A stretch of DNA of 64,000 nt from Bacteroidetes bacterium SCGC AAA795-G10 (GCA_003130815.1 QFDA01000001.1:696131-760130), one strand, 5' to 3'. Counted from the stretch's first letter, positions 1-9,476 are shown. The notes: generated by a model from the sequence alone, not told the origin. Translations and numbers: made by a program.

Positions 1-718
1 TTCTTTAGAAGCTGCTACTACGGCCTTAATAAAAAACAAAATAGATGTTTTAGTTACAGCACCAATCAACAAAAAAAACATTCAATCGAAGCGGTTTCAA
101 TTTAAAGGTCACACTGATTATTTGGATAAAGAAATTAATGGTGAGAGTTTGATGTTTATGATATCCGATCAAATAAAGCTTGCACTTGTAACTGATCACA
201 TCCCTTTAGCCAAAGTAAATGAATTTGCAACAAAAAATACAATCATAAAAAAAATTAAAATTCTAGAACATAGCTTAAAAAGTGATTTTAATATTTCTGA
301 GCCAAAAATTGCCATTTTAGGCATTAATCCACATGCTGGTGATTATGGAGTTATTGGAGAAGAAGAGGAGACTTTTTTAAGACCATTGGTAAAAGCTCAA
401 TTTGATAAAGGTATTAGAATCGATGGCCCTTTTCCTGCTGATGGATTCTTTGGAAGTCAGTCATACCAAAAATTTGACGCTATACTTGCTATTTACCATG
501 ATCAAGGGCTGATTCCATTTAAAACATTATCATTTGGGGAAGGTGTCAATTTTACTGCAGGACTCGATAGAGTTAGAACATCTCCTGATCACGGTACTGC
601 ATATGATATTGCTGGACAGGGAAAGGCGAATCATAATTCTTTTAAAAAAGCACTTCATGCGGCAGGAGAAATTTTCTTAAATCGTAAAAAATTTAATGAC
701 GCTGTCAATCAAAATTAA
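1..718 (+). CDS. pdxA: 4-hydroxythreonine-4-phosphate dehydrogenase, 3' part (5' end outside window)
   Basis: PdxA oxidises 4-phosphohydroxy-L-threonine with NAD in the DXP-dependent route to pyridoxal phosphate. The frame is open from base 2, so the gene begins upstream of the window; 238 C-terminal residues are visible and roughly 100 are missing compared with the usual 330-350. Visible family motifs are VTAPINKKNI, the GHT metal/substrate site, NPHAGDYGVIGEEE, PFPADGFF, YHDQGLIPFK and TSPDHGTAYDIAGQGKAN, which include the conserved metal-ligand histidines. In related flavobacteria, as I recall, pdxA sits directly before the DUF177-rpmF-fabH-acc genes; here that cluster lies about 6 kb away on the other strand. 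It converges with the symporter gene that ends at 743. Confidence 0.95.
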   Translation, partial: SLEAATTALIKNKIDVLVTAPINKKNIQSKRFQFKGHTDYLDKEINGESLMFMISDQIKLALVTDHIPLAKVNEFATKNTIIKKIKILEHSLKSDFNISEPKIAILGINPHAGDYGVIGEEEETFLRPLVKAQFDKGIRIDGPFPADGFFGSQSYQKFDAILAIYHDQGLIPFKTLSFGEGVNFTAGLDRVRTSPDHGTAYDIAGQGKANHNSFKKALHAAGEIFLNRKKFNDAVNQN

Positions 719-758
719 TTAATTAGAAATATTTAGGAGTAATTAATTTTTATTTTTA
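711..758. terminator. possible bidirectional terminator between pdxA and the BASS symporter
   Basis: An 11-bp AT-only inverted repeat (711-721 with 740-750) flanks an 18-base loop and is followed by a T-rich run. It lies exactly between two convergent genes. The stem has no G-C pairs, so it would be weak and may be a chance feature of AT-rich DNA. Confidence 0.3.
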
Positions 759-1657
759 AATATGCTCACAAAAAAACTTCCTAAAAGAGAATGGACAAGA
801 CTGGATAATGCAGCTGGTATAGCTACCAAAGGGCTATTAAAGTTTTCACGAGCAAGAACAACTCCTAGTCCTGAGTTTTGCATTCCTACTTCTATAGAGA
901 TTGTTTTTGCAACTTTTAAGTTTTTAAATGCAATCAAACTTATCGAAAAACCAATAATAAAGCCTGAAAGATGAAGTAAAATCAATGAAACTAAAAGTTT
1001 AAATCCTGATTCCAAAATAACATCTTTTCCCTGCCCTACAATACTGCCTACAATAAGACATATTAATAACACAGCTAAAGGTGGAGCATAATGTAAAACT
1101 TTTGAAACATACTTTGATAAGTACTTATTTAAAATTATACCAATTGAAATAGGAATTAAAACAACCTTAAGAGTACTATAAAATAGTCCCATTGCAGATA
1201 TATCAAGATAACTTCCAGAAAGTTTGAGAGTTAAAAAGGGGGTCATAAAAATTGCAATCATCGTTGAGCAGGCAGTCATACAAACTGAAAGAGCAACTTC
1301 AGCTTTAGACAAATATGAAATTACATTAGAAGCTGTTCCCCCAGGACAGCATGAAACTAAAATCATACCTACGGCAAAAAGAGGAGGCAAATCAAAAATC
1401 TTAGCAATTCCCCATCCTAAAAAAGGCATAATAAGAAACTGAAGTATTAACCCTGTAATTACCCAATTAGGACTTTTTAGTACTTCAATAAAATCAGAAC
1501 TTTTTAATGTAAGACCCATCCCAAGCATTATTCCTGCCAAACCAAGTGTTATTGATGATCCACTAAACCATGTTGTCAATGGAGGATGTAATAAACCCAA
1601 AAAAGCGAAAATTGAAACAATCCATGGGAATGCATTAGTAAATCGAGTCATAACCAT
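743..1657 (-). CDS. bile acid:sodium symporter (BASS) family transporter
   Basis: This 304-residue integral membrane protein has the hydrophobic pattern and internal motifs of the BASS/SBF family (Na+-coupled symporters of organic anions). They include GIMLGMGLTL near residue 40, a CCPGGTASNV segment near residue 103 that matches the conserved sodium-site region, and a late EVGMQNSGLGVVLA segment near residue 256. Eight to ten membrane helices are apparent. In bacteria such proteins move pantoate, pyruvate or other small organic anions; the substrate here cannot be told from sequence. It is a single-gene unit divergent from the SulP gene. The start is the first ATG of an ATG-GTT-ATG pair; the second is equally possible. 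Confidence 0.88.
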   Translation of the reverse strand: MVMTRFTNAFPWIVSIFAFLGLLHPPLTTWFSGSSITLGLAGIMLGMGLTLKSSDFIEVLKSPNWVITGLILQFLIMPFLGWGIAKIFDLPPLFAVGMILVSCCPGGTASNVISYLSKAEVALSVCMTACSTMIAIFMTPFLTLKLSGSYLDISAMGLFYSTLKVVLIPISIGIILNKYLSKYVSKVLHYAPPLAVLLICLIVGSIVGQGKDVILESGFKLLVSLILLHLSGFIIGFSISLIAFKNLKVAKTISIEVGMQNSGLGVVLARENFNSPLVAIPAALSSLVHSLLGSFFVSIFKNKN

Positions 1658-1809
1658 TCAATTAAAAATAATAAATGTAGCACTTTAACAGGATTTAATT
1701 ATCCGTAAAAAAAGCAATATATTTTACAATAAAAAGATTCTTTTTTATTTTTGCTCCTCATTAATAACCATATGTGTTTAGTTAATTAAAATAATTCGAA
1801 TAAGATTGT

Positions 1810-3336
1810 ATGAAAAATTCCACTTTACTTTCAAATTTAAAAAGCGACATACCAGCAAGTATAGTAGTATTTTTTGTCGCACTGCCACTTTGTTTAGGGA
1901 TTGCTTTAGCAAGTGGTGCCCCACTATTTTCTGGTCTAATTGCTGGAATAATAGGTGGAATAATTGTGGGTATTATCAGCGGTTCTCAAATAGGAGTAAG
2001 TGGTCCTGCTGCAGGACTTGCGGCTATCGTTTTTACTGCGATTGGAGATCTAGGTGGCTTTCAAAACTTTCTTCTAGCTGTAGTATTAGGTGGACTTATT
2101 CAATTTGTCTTCGGTATACTTCGAGCAGGAGTTATAGGTTATTATTTCCCTTCATCAGTTATAAGGGGAATGTTAACAGGTATAGGTATCATAATTATTA
2201 TTAAACAGGTAAGACATTTTTTTGGTTATCAAAGTCCTGGAGAAGAATTTCCTGGAATTTTAGAGGCTTTAAATTATATAAATCCTGGAGCAACATTAAT
2301 TGCTATTGTAAGTATGGGAATATTATTGCTTTGGTCAAATATTTTGAGTAAAAAAGGGAAGATTTTTCAATTAATCCAAGGACCACTCGTTGCCGTTATA
2401 ATTGGGATTATTTATGTTGTTTTCACAAAAGGGAATAATTATTGGGCGATTCAGTCAGAACTTTTGGTTTCAGTTCCGGTTCCTGAGGATATGAATTCGT
2501 TTTTTGGTCAATTTAGTTTTCCAAACTTTCAAGGCATCACAAGAGTTGAAATTTGGATAACAGCATTTACGATAGCTCTTGTTGCAAGTCTAGAGACACT
2601 TTTATGTGTCGAGGCAACGGACAAATTAGATCCAGATAAACGAATAACACCTACAAACAGAGAACTCATTGCTCAAGGGACAGGGAATTTTATTTCTGGT
2701 TTAATAGGAGGTTTACCAGTAACTCAAGTTATTGTGAGAAGTTCCGCAAATATTCAATCTGGAGGTAAAACAAAAATGTCTGCTATCATTCATGGATTCT
2801 TTTTGTTAATATCCATTCTTCTCATTCCTGCATTACTTAATCAAATTCCATTATCTGTATTAGCAGCTATACTTTTTATAGTGGGATATAAACTTGCAAA
2901 ACCAAGCTTATTTGTTACGATGTATAAATTAGGCTGGAAACAATTACTTCCATTTTTGATTACTATTATCGGGATCGTTTTCACGGATCTTTTGATAGGT
3001 ATTGGTTTAGGATTAATATTAGGAATAGTAATTATATTAATTAATAGTTTTCAAAATTCACATTCAATTTCAACAGAGGGGAAAAATAAAACTAAAATCA
3101 CATTAGCAGAAGAGGTTACTTTTTTTAATAAGGCATCAATACTTAAGGAATTAAATAAATTACCAGAAGCGACATCCCTTGAAATAGACTTAAGAGGAGC
3201 GAAATTTATAGATAATGATATAATTGAAATTTTTGAAGATTTTTTGGCAAAACAAAAAAATAAGAACTTTGAATTTAAAATTATATCGGAAAAAGGGGAA
3301 TACAAAAACCCAGAAAATCTTGCCGAATTATTTTAG
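1810..3336 (+). CDS. SulP family inorganic anion transporter with STAS domain (candidate bicarbonate transporter)
   Basis: The 508-residue protein has the SulP/SLC26 layout: a hydrophobic core of about 12-14 membrane segments up to roughly residue 420, then a cytoplasmic STAS domain (about 430-505, with the LEIDLRGAKFID core). The N-terminal ALPLCLGIALASGAPLFSGL and GVSGPAAGLAAIV segments are typical SulP signatures. SulP proteins carry sulfate, bicarbonate (BicA type) or other anions. The next gene, 73 bases downstream on the same strand, resembles an iota-class carbonic anhydrase, which makes bicarbonate the best guess. SulP genes beside carbonic anhydrases have been reported in marine flavobacteria with proteorhodopsin. 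Family assignment is firm; substrate is inferred from context. Confidence 0.92.
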   Translation: MKNSTLLSNLKSDIPASIVVFFVALPLCLGIALASGAPLFSGLIAGIIGGIIVGIISGSQIGVSGPAAGLAAIVFTAIGDLGGFQNFLLAVVLGGLIQFVFGILRAGVIGYYFPSSVIRGMLTGIGIIIIIKQVRHFFGYQSPGEEFPGILEALNYINPGATLIAIVSMGILLLWSNILSKKGKIFQLIQGPLVAVIIGIIYVVFTKGNNYWAIQSELLVSVPVPEDMNSFFGQFSFPNFQGITRVEIWITAFTIALVASLETLLCVEATDKLDPDKRITPTNRELIAQGTGNFISGLIGGLPVTQVIVRSSANIQSGGKTKMSAIIHGFFLLISILLIPALLNQIPLSVLAAILFIVGYKLAKPSLFVTMYKLGWKQLLPFLITIIGIVFTDLLIGIGLGLILGIVIILINSFQNSHSISTEGKNKTKITLAEEVTFFNKASILKELNKLPEATSLEIDLRGAKFIDNDIIEIFEDFLAKQKNKNFEFKIISEKGEYKNPENLAELF

Positions 3337-3409
3337 TTAAAAAAAAATTGAAATTATATTTAACTATTAACTGCGAAATGAAAAGAACTATTAACTTAAA
3401 TTATATATA

Positions 3410-3871
3410 ATGATTACTAGAGAACATGTTTTAGAAGCTCAAAAATTATGGGGTGACGGTGTTGTAAAAATTGGATCCTTAAAACAAAGTAGAACTGAAT
3501 GTGAAGAATATGCTAGCAATTTTCTTGATAATCGTTATGCTTTTGAACAAGGCGATGTTTTATTCAAGCCTACGAAATGTGAATTAGAACAATTTAGGCC
3601 AACTAAATCAGAAGCATTATCATATTTTATTGCTGGTGATGATAGAGCATGCCAGGAAGATAAAGGATTTGCAATAAATCCTTGGACAAATGTGAGATTT
3701 GAGAACACTGGCTTTATTTTAGAAGAAAACAGAGCTATCGCAATGGGAAATTATTTTTTCACTGATTTACAAGGTGTTGAAGCTAAAGTAGAGTACACAT
3801 TTGGTTATAAATTGTCAAATGGGGAGCTAAAAATTGATTTACATCATTCTTCATTCCCATTTACAAATTAA
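3410..3871 (+). CDS. iota-class carbonic anhydrase-like protein (COG4337 type, NTF2-like fold)
   Basis: This 153-residue soluble protein has no signal peptide or membrane segment. It matches, from memory, the widespread bacterial family opening with WGDGVVKIG (often mis-named phosphoribosyl-AMP cyclohydrolase), which belongs to the SnoaL/CaMKII-association-domain-like group. Conserved blocks are GDVLFKPTK near residue 62, EALSYFIAG, NPWTNVRFENTGFIL, AMGNYFFTD and a C-terminal LHHSS at about 144-148. COG4337 members from a cyanobacterium and an alga have been shown to be metal-free carbonic anhydrases, and an HHSS motif is a mark of that class. It follows the SulP gene and ends at a clear terminator, so the two may form one unit for bicarbonate use. 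The fold family is likely; activity is inferred. Confidence 0.65.
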   Translation: MITREHVLEAQKLWGDGVVKIGSLKQSRTECEEYASNFLDNRYAFEQGDVLFKPTKCELEQFRPTKSEALSYFIAGDDRACQEDKGFAINPWTNVRFENTGFILEENRAIAMGNYFFTDLQGVEAKVEYTFGYKLSNGELKIDLHHSSFPFTN

Positions 3872-3899
3872 TAAGACTTTTAAAATTAAATTAACTTAT

Positions 3900-3937
3900 C
3901 CCTTATTCATATTAAATTTGTGAATAAGGGATTTTGT
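3900..3937 (+). terminator. Rho-independent terminator after the carbonic anhydrase-like gene
   Basis: A perfect 10-bp stem (3900-3909 with 3921-3930; cccttattca and its complement) with an 11-base loop is followed by attttgtta. It lies 29 bases after the stop codon of the upstream gene and would separate the SulP/carbonic-anhydrase pair from the peptidase gene. Confidence 0.7.
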
Positions 3938-3960
3938 TATTGAAACAAAGTTTAATAATT

Positions 3961-6108
3961 ATGAGAATATACATCTATTTTATTTTTGTGAGTTTAATTT
4001 TCCTTTCATGTAACGAAAGCCATAAAAAAAATAGTTATCCAGAAACAAAAAAAATTCCAGTAACCGATATTTATTTTGATGAATCAGTAACTGACGATTA
4101 TCGTTGGCTTGAAGATGATAACTCTGATGACACCAAAAAGTGGGTAATTAATCAGAATAATACAACTTTCAAATATTTAGATGAAATTCCTTTTAGAAAT
4201 GATCTTAAGGTTCGACTAGAACAACTTTGGGATTATGAAAAAATTTCAGCACCATTTAAAGAAGGACAATACACTTATTTCTACAAAAACGACGGTCTTC
4301 AAAATCAATCTATTCTTTACCGAGAAAATAATAAAAATGACGTTGAGGTCTTTTTAGATCCAAATAGTTTTTCTAAAGATGGCACTACTTCCCTATCTAC
4401 CTTAAGCTTTTCTAAATCAGGAGATTTAGTTGCATATTCTATAAGCGAAGGTGGAAGTGATTGGAGAAAAATTATAGTTATGAACGCCACTAATAAAAAA
4501 ATTATTGAGGATACTTTAGCAGATTTAAAATTCAGTGGTATACAATGGAAACTTGATGAAGGTTTTTTCTATTCTAGTTATGATAAACCGAAAGGAAGTG
4601 AGCTTAGTGACATGACCGATCAGCACAAATTATATTATCATAAGTTAGGTACCAAACAATCTGAAGACATATTAGTGTATGGTGGAGAAAACGATCAAAA
4701 ACACAGATATGTTGGAGCAAAAGTTTCTGACAATGGGAAGTATCTTTTTATTTCAGCCTCTAAAACAACATCTGGCAATATTAGTTTTTTAAAGGACTTA
4801 AATTTGAATTTGAAAACTAGTCCCTTAATTAGAGTAGATGAAAACTATCAAACAGATAGTTATTTATTACACTCAGATGGGGAAAGGCTGTATATAGTGA
4901 CTAACAGCAATGCACCAAATCAAAAGCTTATAGTGGTTAATGCCAGAAAACCACAAGAAAAATACTGGAAGGATTTTATACCTGAAGGTAAGTATGTTCT
5001 TTCACCAACTGTTGGAGGGGGATATTTTTTTGCTCGTTATATCGTTGATGTGATAACTAAAGTAATTCAATATGATATGGATGGAGTAAATATGGGAGAA
5101 ATAGAATTACCAGGATTAGGAACAGCCTCTGGTTGGAGTGGAAAAAAAGATCAAGAAGTTTTATATTTCAGTTTCACAAACTACCATTCCCCTAGTCAAA
5201 TATATTCTTATAATCCAAAAACAAAAACATCAATAAAATACTGGGAGCCACGAATTGATTTTGATTCAAATGATTATAAGTCAGAACAAATTTTTTATAA
5301 ATCAGAAGATGGAACTAAAATTCCGATGATTATTACATATAAAAAGGGGATCAAATTTAATGGACAAAACCCTACAATATTATATGGCTATGGAGGCTTC
5401 AATATAAGCATCCGACCGTCTTTTAGTATAGCTAATGCCGTTTGGTTAGAACAGGGTGGCATCTATGCTGTTCCAAACCTCAGGGGGGGTGGAGAATATG
5501 GAAAAGAATGGCATAGAGCTGGAACACAACAAAAAAAACAAAATGTGTTTAATGACTTCATTGCAGCAGCAGAATTTCTAATAAAAAATAAATTTACCAA
5601 TCCAGAGTTTCTTGCTATTAGGGGAGGTTCAAATGGTGGTTTACTAGTTGGGGCCACAATGACTCAAAGGCCTGAACTAATGAAGGTCGCATTACCTGCA
5701 GTAGGAGTTTTAGATATGTTACGTTATCATAAGTTTACTGCAGGTGCAGGCTGGGCATACGATTACGGGACTTCTGAAGATTCTAAGGAGATGTTTGATT
5801 ATTTAAAAAGTTATTCTCCAGTTCATAATGTAAAAGAGGATACAAATTACCCTGCCACTTTAATTACAACTGGGGACCATGATGACCGCGTTGTTCCTGC
5901 ACACTCTTTTAAATTTGCAGCCCAGCTACAGAACAAACAAAATGGAGAAAATCCAGTTTTAATTCGGATAGAGACCAACGCTGGACATGGAGCTGGGACT
6001 CCTGTATCAAAAAGAATTGAGCAATATGCGGATATCTTTGGATTTACTCTATTCAATATGGGATTTAAAGTATTACCTCAAAAGGTTAAAAATAAAGTAA
6101 AAGGGTAA
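3961..6108 (+). CDS. prolyl oligopeptidase (S9A family), lipoprotein
   Basis: A 715-residue serine peptidase of the prolyl oligopeptidase family, which cleaves short peptides after proline. The N-terminus is a lipoprotein signal with lipobox L-S-C (Cys17), so the enzyme should be anchored in the envelope after LspA processing. A beta-propeller (about residues 70-430) precedes the alpha/beta-hydrolase domain. The catalytic triad is visible: Ser557 in GGSNGGL, Asp near 642 in DHDDRVVP and His676 in AGHGAG. I chose the ATG at 3961 over an in-frame TTG at 3934 because it puts the lipobox at the normal distance and leaves the upstream terminator outside the gene. It probably digests peptides in the periplasm. 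Confidence 0.93.
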   Translation: MRIYIYFIFVSLIFLSCNESHKKNSYPETKKIPVTDIYFDESVTDDYRWLEDDNSDDTKKWVINQNNTTFKYLDEIPFRNDLKVRLEQLWDYEKISAPFKEGQYTYFYKNDGLQNQSILYRENNKNDVEVFLDPNSFSKDGTTSLSTLSFSKSGDLVAYSISEGGSDWRKIIVMNATNKKIIEDTLADLKFSGIQWKLDEGFFYSSYDKPKGSELSDMTDQHKLYYHKLGTKQSEDILVYGGENDQKHRYVGAKVSDNGKYLFISASKTTSGNISFLKDLNLNLKTSPLIRVDENYQTDSYLLHSDGERLYIVTNSNAPNQKLIVVNARKPQEKYWKDFIPEGKYVLSPTVGGGYFFARYIVDVITKVIQYDMDGVNMGEIELPGLGTASGWSGKKDQEVLYFSFTNYHSPSQIYSYNPKTKTSIKYWEPRIDFDSNDYKSEQIFYKSEDGTKIPMIITYKKGIKFNGQNPTILYGYGGFNISIRPSFSIANAVWLEQGGIYAVPNLRGGGEYGKEWHRAGTQQKKQNVFNDFIAAAEFLIKNKFTNPEFLAIRGGSNGGLLVGATMTQRPELMKVALPAVGVLDMLRYHKFTAGAGWAYDYGTSEDSKEMFDYLKSYSPVHNVKEDTNYPATLITTGDHDDRVVPAHSFKFAAQLQNKQNGENPVLIRIETNAGHGAGTPVSKRIEQYADIFGFTLFNMGFKVLPQKVKNKVKG

Positions 6109-6120
6109 AATTTATTCACT

Positions 6121-6600
6121 ATGATACGTGAGGCAAAGTCTAAGGATGCAAAAGCTATTGCTTCAATTTATAATCACTACATTTTAAATTCTGCTATAAG
6201 TTTTGAAGAAAAACCTATAAATGAAAATATTATAATTGAGAGAATAAATTCTAATGAAAAGAATAAATGGTGGATTTATGAATCTGCAGATGAGTTATTA
6301 GGTTATGCATATTCTACTAATTGGAAATCTAGGTCAGCATACCGCTATACGGTCGAAAGTAGTATTTATTTAAAGCCTAATAATTTTCGAAATGGAATAG
6401 GAACAGCACTTTATATAAAACTTTTAGAATCATTAAAAAAAGAGGGATTTAGAAGAGTTCTGGCTGGAATCTCTTTGCCTAATGACTCAAGTGTTCTGTT
6501 TCATGAGAATTTTGGATTCAAAAAAGTAGGGCAACTTGAAGCTGTGGGATATAAGTTCAAAAAATGGATAGATATTGGGTATTGGGAGCTTAAAATTTAG
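6121..6600 (+). CDS. GNAT family N-acetyltransferase (phosphinothricin acetyltransferase-like)
   Basis: The 159-residue protein fits the single-domain GNAT acetyltransferases related to Pat/Bar/MnaT, which acetylate small amines such as phosphinothricin, methionine sulfoximine or related amino acids. Visible marks are the N-terminal IREAKSKDAKAIASIYNHYI, the substrate-side SISFEEKP-like segment (here AISFEEKP), the acetyl-CoA pyrophosphate loop RNGIGTALY near residue 98, and the C-terminal NFGFKKVGQLEAVGYKF block. It begins 12 bases after the peptidase gene, so it may be co-transcribed. It converges with accC. The true substrate is unknown. Confidence 0.85.
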   Translation: MIREAKSKDAKAIASIYNHYILNSAISFEEKPINENIIIERINSNEKNKWWIYESADELLGYAYSTNWKSRSAYRYTVESSIYLKPNNFRNGIGTALYIKLLESLKKEGFRRVLAGISLPNDSSVLFHENFGFKKVGQLEAVGYKFKKWIDIGYWELKI

Positions 6601-6605
6601 AAATA

Positions 6606-7946
6606 CTAGTCTTCCATTTTAAAACTCTCCATAAATTTTGTGGTATATTTTCCACTCAAATAAGCTGGATTACTCATTAATTTTAAATGAAATGGTATAG
6701 TTGTTTTTACTCCTTCTATAATGAATTCCTCTAAAGCACGCCTCATTTTATGTATTGCACCCTCTCTTGTTTGAGCTGTAGTGATTAGTTTAGCAATCAT
6801 CGAGTCATAGTTAGGAGGAATCACATAACCACTATAAACATGAGTATCTAGTCTTACCCCGTGGCCTCCTGGGAAATGCATTGTACTTATCATTCCAGGA
6901 CTAGGTCTAAAATCATTAAATGGATCCTCAGCATTGATTCTACATTCTATAGAATGAAGTTTAGGATAGTAATTTTTACCTGAAATTTTTTCACCAGCTG
7001 CTACCTTAATTTGTTCACAAATAAGGTCAAAATCAATTACCTGCTCAGTTATAGGGTGTTCTACTTGAATCCTAGTATTCATTTCCATGAAGTAGAAGTT
7101 TTTATTTTTATCTACTAGAAATTCAATTGTACCTGCTCCTTCATATTTAATAAATTCAGTTGCTTTTACTGCTGCCTCTCCCATTTTATTTCTCAGTGTA
7201 GATGTCATAAATGGAGAAGGTGTTTCTTCAGTTAATTTTTGATGGCGTCGCTGGATTGAACAATCCCTTTCTGAAAGATGACAAGCTTTTCCACTTGAGT
7301 CGCCAACTACTTGAATTTCGATATGACGTGGTTCTTCGATGAGCTTTTCCATGTACATACCATCATTTCCAAATGAAGCAGCAGCCTCTTGCCTTGAACT
7401 ATTCCAAGCTTTTTCAAGTTCGTTTGACTTCCATACAGCGCGCATCCCCTTTCCACCACCTCCAGCTGTAGCTTTTAACATTACAGGATAGCCAATTTCA
7501 GATGCTATTTTTTCAGCTTCTTTAAAACTTCCTATTATCCCTTTCGAACCTGGTATTGTTGGGACACCTGCCTCTTGCATAGTTTTTTTTGCTGAAGCTT
7601 TATCTCCCATCTTACTTATCATAGAAGGAGAGGCACCAATAAATTTAATTTTGTGCTCCTTACATATTTCTGAAAATTTTGCATTTTCAGATAAAAAACC
7701 ATAACCAGGATGTATAGCATCTGCATTTGTAATTTCGGCTGCAGCAATAATATTTGACATTTTCAAGTAAGATTCGTTACTAGCAGCAGGACCAATGCAA
7801 ACGGCTTCATCTGCAAATCTAACATGAAGACTATCAGTATCTGCTTTTGAATAAACAGCAACTGTTTTTACACCCATTTCTTTGCAAGTACGGATAATTC
7901 TCATAGCTATTTCACCCCTATTTGCAATTAGAATTTTATTGAACAT
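6606..7946 (-). CDS. accC: acetyl-CoA carboxylase, biotin carboxylase subunit
   Basis: AccC carboxylates the biotin on AccB with ATP and bicarbonate, the first half of malonyl-CoA synthesis. The 446-residue length is normal. Domains in order are the N-terminal biotin-carboxylase fold ([17 protein letters not shown]), the ATP-grasp with its glycine-rich loop ([14 protein letters not shown] near 160-172) and metal/active-site block ([15 protein letters not shown] near 290), and the C-terminal domain (RPSPGMI). It is the last gene of the minus-strand run DUF177-rpmF-fabH-accB-accC, 9 bases after accB, and needs AccB and an AccAD carboxyltransferase encoded elsewhere. Confidence 0.97.
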   Translation of the reverse strand: MFNKILIANRGEIAMRIIRTCKEMGVKTVAVYSKADTDSLHVRFADEAVCIGPAASNESYLKMSNIIAAAEITNADAIHPGYGFLSENAKFSEICKEHKIKFIGASPSMISKMGDKASAKKTMQEAGVPTIPGSKGIIGSFKEAEKIASEIGYPVMLKATAGGGGKGMRAVWKSNELEKAWNSSRQEAAASFGNDGMYMEKLIEEPRHIEIQVVGDSSGKACHLSERDCSIQRRHQKLTEETPSPFMTSTLRNKMGEAAVKATEFIKYEGAGTIEFLVDKNKNFYFMEMNTRIQVEHPITEQVIDFDLICEQIKVAAGEKISGKNYYPKLHSIECRINAEDPFNDFRPSPGMISTMHFPGGHGVRLDTHVYSGYVIPPNYDSMIAKLITTAQTREGAIHKMRRALEEFIIEGVKTTIPFHLKLMSNPAYLSGKYTTKFMESFKMED

Positions 7947-7955
7947 TTTTAAGAG

Positions 7956-8453
7956 TTAATGGGGTTTGATTAGAAATAAAGGTTGATCAAATTCTACTGG
8001 TGAAGCGTCATCCACAAGGATTTTGACAATTGTACCAGCTAATTCAGATTCAATTTCATTAAAAAGTTTCATGGCTTCAATAACACAAAGAACGTCTCCT
8101 TCCTTAATAGTGTCTCCAACTTCAACAAATGGAGGTTTATCAGGGGCAGATTTCCTGTAAAAAGTACCAATTATGGGGGATTTTATTGTAATTAATCCGT
8201 CATCTTCAGATGAGGAATCATTTTTTTTATGATCAGCACCTTTAGACTCACTCAAAGGGACTTCTGAAGATTGAGGGGTAACAGCTGATATTGACAATGG
8301 ATTTACATTTTGCAAAATTCCATTAGGTTCTATATTATTTGATTTTCCTCCAGTTTTGATTGTTATTTTAATATCCTCCATCTCAAGTTTTACCTCTTGA
8401 GCTCCAGATTTGGCTACAAATTTTATTAGGTTTTGAATGTCTTTTATATCCAT
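7956..8453 (-). CDS. accB: acetyl-CoA carboxylase, biotin carboxyl carrier protein
   Basis: AccB carries the biotin that shuttles carboxyl groups from AccC to the carboxyltransferase. The 165-residue protein has a short N-terminal helical region, a low-complexity Ser/Pro/Asp linker (about 45-85) and a C-terminal biotinyl domain with the EAMKLFNEI motif, whose Lys (about residue 128) is the biotinylation site. It sits between fabH and accC with short spacings (18 and 9 bases), as in the standard acc arrangement. Confidence 0.97.
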   Translation of the reverse strand: MDIKDIQNLIKFVAKSGAQEVKLEMEDIKITIKTGGKSNNIEPNGILQNVNPLSISAVTPQSSEVPLSESKGADHKKNDSSSEDDGLITIKSPIIGTFYRKSAPDKPPFVEVGDTIKEGDVLCVIEAMKLFNEIESELAGTIVKILVDDASPVEFDQPLFLIKPH

Positions 8454-8471
8454 TTTTATTTTTATTTTATT

Positions 8472-9476
8472 TTAATATGCCCATGTAAGGTAAGCTGCAC
8501 CCCATGTGAAGCCACCACCAAAGGCAGCAAAAACTAGCTTATCTCCTATATTTAATTTATTTTCATAATCATTTAACAATAGCGGTAGGGTTGCCGCAGT
8601 AGTATTCCCAAAATACTCAATGTTCATCATTACTTTATTTGGGTTTAAATCCAGACGCTGAATTGTTGCATCAATAATTCTTTTATTTGCTTGATGAGGA
8701 ACAAGATAGTCAATACTCTCTTTATCAAGTTGGTTTCTTTTCATAATTTCTTTTGTGACTGTGGACATTTCTGAGACTGCATACTTAAATACAGTTTTGC
8801 CATCTTGATGAATATTGTGCCACCCTTTTTTTAATGTGTCCTTCGAAGTAGGATGCAGTGAGCCTCCTGCTTTGATTCTTAATGACATTCTATCGGAACC
8901 ATCACTTCTAAAGTATTCGTCTTCCCAACCATTTTCATTTAAACTGGGTTCAAATAAAACAGCCCCCCCTCCATCACCAAAAATTATACAAGTTGTACGA
9001 TCTGTGTAATCAACAATTGAGGACATTTTATCAGCACCAATCAGTAATACTTTTTTATATTGACCTGAATTTACATATGCAGCTGCAACACTCATACCAT
9101 AAAGAAAACCTGAACAAGCAGCATTTAAATCAAATGCAAAAGCATTCTTTGCTCCTATTGATGAGGCAACATAAGCTGCCGTTGCTGCTACATGTAAATC
9201 TGGTGTAACTGTGGCAACAATCACAAGATCAATAGTGTTTGCGTTTGTATTTTTCTTATTTAAGAGATCTTTAGCTGCTTTTATTGCCAAATAAGACGTA
9301 GCTTTATTTTCATCCAATAGGATTCTACGCTCTTTTATACCAGTTCTACTTCGAATCCATTCATCGCTGGTATCAACCATAGTTTCTAACTTTTCATTAG
9401 AAAGGATTGTTTTAGGTGTGTATCCTCCAACAGCTGTTATTGCTGCTTTAAGGATTTTTTTCCCCTTTAGTTGCAT
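8472..9476 (-). CDS. fabH: beta-ketoacyl-ACP synthase III
   Basis: FabH condenses acetyl-CoA (or branched acyl-CoA) with malonyl-ACP to start fatty-acid elongation. The 334-residue protein shows the Cys-His-Asn triad: Cys in NAACSGFLYG (about 120), His in VPHQANKRI (about 257) and Asn in YFGNTTAAT (about 287). The DEWIRSRTGIKERRI segment and FGDGGGAVLFE are typical. Position between rpmF and accB couples chain initiation to malonyl-CoA supply. Branched-chain primer use is common in flavobacteria, but specificity cannot be read here. Confidence 0.96.
   Translation of the reverse strand: MQLKGKKILKAAITAVGGYTPKTILSNEKLETMVDTSDEWIRSRTGIKERRILLDENKATSYLAIKAAKDLLNKKNTNANTIDLVIVATVTPDLHVAATAAYVASSIGAKNAFAFDLNAACSGFLYGMSVAAAYVNSGQYKKVLLIGADKMSSIVDYTDRTTCIIFGDGGGAVLFEPSLNENGWEDEYFRSDGSDRMSLRIKAGGSLHPTSKDTLKKGWHNIHQDGKTVFKYAVSEMSTVTKEIMKRNQLDKESIDYLVPHQANKRIIDATIQRLDLNPNKVMMNIEYFGNTTAATLPLLLNDYENKLNIGDKLVFAAFGGGFTWGAAYLTWAY

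Noticed and set aside
1806-2204. 132-codon frame starting 4 bases before the SulP gene
   Set aside because: It lies in another frame within SulP; the translation is rich in Cys, Trp, Ser and Arg with no domain, as expected for a shadow of hydrophobic codons.
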